This document shows positions 29,453 through 32,733 of a stretch of DNA of 32,733 nt, piece after piece. The stretch's first letter is position 1, and each line of letters begins with the position of its first letter. The stretch covers positions 1-32,733 of the forward strand of contig JAJECD010000194.1 in NCBI GenBank assembly GCA_022822215.1, in the 5' to 3' direction. Both the position numbers and the translations under genes were made by a program. The stretch comes from Candidatus Poribacteria bacterium (GTDB lineage: Bacteria; Poribacteria; WGA-4E; WGA-3G). The notes under the pieces are model-generated. The model had not been told where the DNA came from, did not search any database, and saw only the letters and a list, made by a program, of their open reading frames with translations.

Positions 29453-31516
29453 ATGCACGACACACCCAAACACACTAACCGCCTTACCCATGAAACAAGC
29501 CCTTATCTGCTCCAGCATGCACACAATCCCGTCGACTGGTATCCGTGGGGAGAAGAAGCACTGACACGCGCCAAGCAAGAGCAGAAACCTATCCTACTGA
29601 GTATCGGCTACTCCGCATGCCACTGGTGCCACGTCATGGAACGCGAATCCTTTGAAAATGAGGAGATCGCAGCGGTCATGAACGAACTTTTCATCAACAT
29701 CAAGGTCGACAGAGAAGAACGTCCCGATTTAGATGAAATCTACATGAACGCCGTCCAAATCATGACCCGTCAAGGCGGCTGGCCGATGACGGTTTTCCTC
29801 ACCCCGGATCTCAAGCCCTTCTACGGCGGCACCTATTATCCACCGACCGACCGATACGGTAGACCCGGATTCCCAAAAGTGATGCACGCTGTCGCAGAGG
29901 CGTTCAGCGGTCAGAATACACAGGTCCTGCAGCAAGCCGATCAAATCACAGCACACCTTGCGCAGATGAGCAACGTTGTCGATCCGCACCATCATGAACT
30001 CACTGAAGAACTCATGAACAACGCCTTCCAAAACTACCGTTCCCAATTCGACTCACATCACGGTGGATTCGGTAATGCCCCGAAATTTCCACCCAGCATG
30101 GGACTGCCTTTCCTGCTCCGCTATTGGCACCACAGCGGTAACGCCAACGCCTTAGAGATGGTCGAACTCACCTTGGAGAAAATGGCGCGCGGGGGTATGT
30201 ATGACCAGCTCGGCGGCGGTTTCCACCGATACTCCACCGACGCACACTGGCTTGTCCCACACTTCGAGAAGATGCTGTACGACAACGCCCAACTCGTCGT
30301 CGCCTATTTTGAGGCATATCAAGCCACGCAGAAACCGTTCTACCGTGACATCGCCACGGAAACGCTCGACTACGTTATCCGTGAGATGTACGACGCAGAA
30401 AACGGAGGCTTCTATTCCACACAAGACGCAGACAGTGAAGGCGTAGAAGGGAAATTCTTTGTCTGGGAACCGAACGACGTGGAAGACATTATCGGCGAAG
30501 AGAACGCCAAAATCTTCTGTGAGTATTACGACATTACTCCACAAGGCAACTTTGAAGGGGAAAACATCCTCAACGTCCAAGCACCACCCGATATTCTTGC
30601 CCGAAAACTCCGTATGGACCTCGGTGAACTGGAGGCACTCCTTGCAGATGGAAAACAGAAGCTGTTCGAAGCGAGAGAAAAGCGGATTAAACCCGGACTC
30701 GACGATAAAATCCTAACCAGTTGGAACGGGATTATGATCCGCGGCATGGCGATGGGATACCAGCTCACAGGAAAACCTGAATACCTGGAGGCATGCGAAA
30801 AATCCGCCGAATTCGTCCTGACCACGCTTTCCCAAAACAACGGTCTACTCTTACGCACCTATCGTGATGGCAAGAGCCACCTCAACGCCTACCTTGAAGA
30901 CTATTCCTATTTCATCGCCGGGTTAATCGCACTCTATGAAGCCAGTTTTGAACCAAAATGGCTCACGGAAGCCGAACGCCTTGCCCATATTATGATTGAC
31001 CAGTTCGGGGACGACGCAGGTGACGGGTTCTTCTTCACCGGCAAAGCGCACGAGACCCTTATCGTCCAATCCAAATCCGCCTACGACGGCGCAACGCCTT
31101 CCGGCGCGTCCATGGCGATCCATAGCCTATTACGACTTGCCAAACACCTCGACAACTCCGAATTCCACGCCCAAGCCGCTGAGACCTTGTTGCTCTACTT
31201 CCACCAGATGGAAGGAATGCCATCAGGATCCGGTCAATTGCTCTGCGAGTTAGCGTTCTTGCTATCGACCCCGAAAGAGATTGCGATTGTCGGTCCGAAA
31301 GGCGATGCAAAAACAGCAGCGATGTTAGCAGCACTGCACAGCACCTACCAGCCCAACAAAATTGTCGCCTTGAGCGAATCCGCTGACGGACAGACGCTAC
31401 CACTCCTCACTGGCAAGACCCCAATCAACGACACTGCAACAGCTTATGTGTGTGAGAATTACGTCTGCCAGGCGCCAACGACAGATGTTGAGGCATTTGT
31501 AGAACTCCTACGGTAA
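29453..31516 (+). CDS. DUF255 thioredoxin-domain protein (YyaL/SPATA20-like)
   Basis: A 687-residue protein. ATG 29453 is preferred because GGAG lies 8 bases upstream and the product opens with the family's N-terminus ([29 protein letters not shown]); an in-frame ATG at 29411 would add 14 residues and overlap the previous gene. The thioredoxin-like domain (about 1-170) has CHWC at 56-59 in [18 protein letters not shown], and [20 protein letters not shown]. The rest is an alpha/alpha barrel as in AGE-type epimerases: [67 protein letters not shown] and [16 protein letters not shown]. The protein is cytoplasmic; its biochemical function is not established for the family. Confidence 0.93.
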   Translation: MHDTPKHTNRLTHETSPYLLQHAHNPVDWYPWGEEALTRAKQEQKPILLSIGYSACHWCHVMERESFENEEIAAVMNELFINIKVDREERPDLDEIYMNAVQIMTRQGGWPMTVFLTPDLKPFYGGTYYPPTDRYGRPGFPKVMHAVAEAFSGQNTQVLQQADQITAHLAQMSNVVDPHHHELTEELMNNAFQNYRSQFDSHHGGFGNAPKFPPSMGLPFLLRYWHHSGNANALEMVELTLEKMARGGMYDQLGGGFHRYSTDAHWLVPHFEKMLYDNAQLVVAYFEAYQATQKPFYRDIATETLDYVIREMYDAENGGFYSTQDADSEGVEGKFFVWEPNDVEDIIGEENAKIFCEYYDITPQGNFEGENILNVQAPPDILARKLRMDLGELEALLADGKQKLFEAREKRIKPGLDDKILTSWNGIMIRGMAMGYQLTGKPEYLEACEKSAEFVLTTLSQNNGLLLRTYRDGKSHLNAYLEDYSYFIAGLIALYEASFEPKWLTEAERLAHIMIDQFGDDAGDGFFFTGKAHETLIVQSKSAYDGATPSGASMAIHSLLRLAKHLDNSEFHAQAAETLLLYFHQMEGMPSGSGQLLCELAFLLSTPKEIAIVGPKGDAKTAAMLAALHSTYQPNKIVALSESADGQTLPLLTGKTPINDTATAYVCENYVCQAPTTDVEAFVELLR

Positions 31517-31594
31517 CCTAATAGTTTGTCTACTTTGAATTGTAGGTAAATTCGTTCGTAGCAGTGCGATTTTGCGGCGTACACGCCTAAATGC

Positions 31595-31614
31595 GACGTG
31601 CATTATCGCACGTC
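31595..31614 (+). repeat. Hairpin in the gap after the DUF255 gene
   Basis: GACGTGC (31595-31601) / GCACGTC (31608-31614) with loop ATTATC, next to a smaller dyad GGCG/CGCC (31576-31587). No T run follows. TGCGAT (31565-31570) could pair with ATCGCA (31606-31611) as an alternative fold. Confidence 0.45.
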
Positions 31615-31624
31615 CGAATTTGCC

Positions 31625-31653
31625 TTGCAGTTTTCATACACCCTTGCTATAAT
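31625..31653 (+). promoter_or_regulatory. Promoter of the DEAH helicase gene
   Basis: TTGCAG (31625-31630), a 17-base spacer and a perfect TATAAT (31648-31653). The transcript would begin near 31660 and carry the GC-rich repeats in its leader of about 110 nt. Confidence 0.65.
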
Positions 31654-31684
31654 AGAGCCACGAAAAATAGAAAACCGACTCTTG

Positions 31685-31759
31685 CCCCCCTGATAAGGGG
31701 GGTTGGGGGGTTAGATAGAAATCCAACTCCCGCCCCCTGATAAGAGGGTTAGATAGAAA
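31685..31759 (+). repeat. Two imperfect GC-rich direct repeats with hairpin
   Basis: CCCCCTGATAAG occurs at 31686-31697 and 31733-31744, each followed by GGGTTAGATAGAAA (31708-31721 and 31746-31759). The first unit also forms a perfect hairpin, CCCCCC (31685-31690) / GGGGGG (31697-31702) with loop TGATAA. The second unit is shortened between the two shared blocks. They sit between promoter and start codon of the helicase gene. Confidence 0.65.
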
Positions 31760-31769
31760 ACTGACACCC

Positions 31770-32733
31770 ATGGCTCTACACCCCGACTTTCCCGAATCTC
31801 CACACGCCATCATAGACCCTTCAGTACGTTGGCTTCCAGATCAATCGCTCCTGTTCGATCTGGAATACAGTATGATGCTTCCGCCACTTGTTCATAAGAT
31901 CCGAGAGCAAGTCAAAACGTGGCGAGACGACAACTACAACGGTGCTTCCGCAACAAGCAAAGCACTCCTCAATTGGTGGTTCAAGCCCCCCCATTTACAA
32001 GAGCAGTCCGATGGAACAACAAGCGAATTTCAGTATTACTTCGCCCAACGCGAGGCAATCGAAAGTATTATCTATCTGTACGATGTCGTCAAGGTCCGGG
32101 AGCAATTCGACCTCATGCGGTTTGACAGTTCCGGCGCCGTCTCAACAGGGATGTTCGACGAAAACTGGCGACGGTTCGTCATAAAGATGGCGACAGGCAC
32201 AGGGAAAACAAAGGTAATGAGCCTCGCAATCGCGTGGAGTTTCTTTCACAAACTGTATGAACCCAATTCCGAACTCTCGCGTAATTTCCTCGTTATTGCC
32301 CCGAACATCATTGTATTAGACCGCCTCTATCACGACTTTCAAGGATTACGCATCTTCTTTGAAGACCCCGTGCTGCCTGATAACGGTTTTGAAGGACATA
32401 ACTGGCGCGACGATTTTCAACTCACCCTGCACCTCCAAGACGAAGTGCGTACCACGCGTACCACCGGCAACATCTTTCTCACCAACATCCATCGTGTCTA
32501 TTCCAGCGATCAGTCCGTCCCATCACCCGATGACGAGGACAGTATGGATTACTTCTTAGGCAAGAAACCGACAGGGGCAACAACAGATTCTAAAGTGGAC
32601 CTTGGGGATATCGTCCGCGACATCGACGAACTGATGGTCCTCAACGATGAAGCACACCACGTTCACGATCAAAAGTTGGCTTGGTTCAAGTCTATTGAAG
32701 ATATTCACAACCGTCTTTTACAGAAAGGCAGTG
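31770..32733 (+). CDS. Type III restriction-like DEAD/DEAH helicase, N-terminal part (3' end outside window)
   Basis: The frame is open from ATG 31770 to the window edge, giving 321 residues without a stop. Walker A is ATGTGKT at residues 141-147, motif Ia lies around VIAPNIIVLDR (175-185), a Thr-Asn motif is TGNIFLTNI (232-240), and the DEAH box is Asp293-Glu-Ala-His296 in LNDEAHHVHD. A glutamine-like motif, FQYYFAQREAIESIIYL, precedes Walker A. This layout is typical of the Res subunit of type III restriction enzymes and related SF2 helicases. The nuclease domain, if any, and any modification gene would lie to the right. No clear Shine-Dalgarno sequence precedes the ATG; the start is the first suitable one after the repeats. 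Confidence 0.8.
   Translation, partial: MALHPDFPESPHAIIDPSVRWLPDQSLLFDLEYSMMLPPLVHKIREQVKTWRDDNYNGASATSKALLNWWFKPPHLQEQSDGTTSEFQYYFAQREAIESIIYLYDVVKVREQFDLMRFDSSGAVSTGMFDENWRRFVIKMATGTGKTKVMSLAIAWSFFHKLYEPNSELSRNFLVIAPNIIVLDRLYHDFQGLRIFFEDPVLPDNGFEGHNWRDDFQLTLHLQDEVRTTRTTGNIFLTNIHRVYSSDQSVPSPDDEDSMDYFLGKKPTGATTDSKVDLGDIVRDIDELMVLNDEAHHVHDQKLAWFKSIEDIHNRLLQKGS

Noticed and set aside
31686-31759. CRISPR-like reading of the two GC-rich repeats
   Set aside because: There are only two imperfect units with very short unequal spacing, and no cas gene.

Overview
The window is bacterial, with a base composition near 50% GC. It comes from a didermic (outer-membrane) organism: it carries two TonB-dependent receptor-type beta-barrels, a TonB protein, a lipoprotein with a lipobox and a TolB-like beta-propeller. 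The mix of DUF5916 barrel, phytanoyl-CoA dioxygenase-like, ThuA-like and mandelate racemase-like genes suggests an uncultured marine or sponge-associated lineage such as Candidatus Poribacteria. That assignment is inference from gene families only; no rRNA is present.

Layout. (1) 1-6902 (+): the 3' end of one TonB-dependent receptor, a complete paralogue, a CBM9/DUF5916 outer-membrane protein and, behind its own strong promoter, a TonB-family protein. Together these form an envelope uptake locus. (2) 11154-6916 (-): a membrane protein, purF, a two-helix membrane protein, purM and a gene clearly related to the flagellar switch protein FliG. The last three overlap one another, and a consensus promoter sits ahead of the first gene. 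(3) 11450-16130 (+): PhyH-like dioxygenase, ThuA-like protein, enolase-superfamily enzyme, lipoprotein and TolB-like propeller. (4) 16205-27996 (+): an 11-subunit NADH dehydrogenase-like complex in the order nuoA-B-C, then D-H-I-J-K-L-M-N. The NADH module nuoE/F/G is absent from the cluster. A terminator and a new promoter divide it between nuoC and nuoD. NuoI carries a large insertion between its two ferredoxin motifs, NuoL carries histidine-rich stretches, and an additional 58-residue two-helix protein is encoded between nuoL and nuoM. (5) 28020-28525 (+): a 33-residue membrane microprotein, tRNA-Gln(CUG), tRNA-Glu(CUC) and a clear terminator. (6) 28554-29414 (+): a RelE/ParE-type toxin with a partner containing an internal repeat, plus a third gene sharing that repeat. 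(7) 29453-31516 (+): a DUF255/YyaL-type thioredoxin-domain protein. (8) 31770-end (+): the start of a type III restriction-like DEAH helicase behind a promoter and GC-rich repeats.

The most unusual signals are the FliG homologue embedded in a purine operon, a 107-nt repeat found between purF and its upstream neighbour and again between nuoK and nuoL (about 68% identity without gaps, compensatory changes in a hairpin stem, invariant GACAACGGA loop), the NuoI insertion, and the unannotated 58-residue nuoL-nuoM ORF. No intergenic stretch exceeds 300 bases once these features are placed. No CRISPR array, transposase or rRNA was seen.
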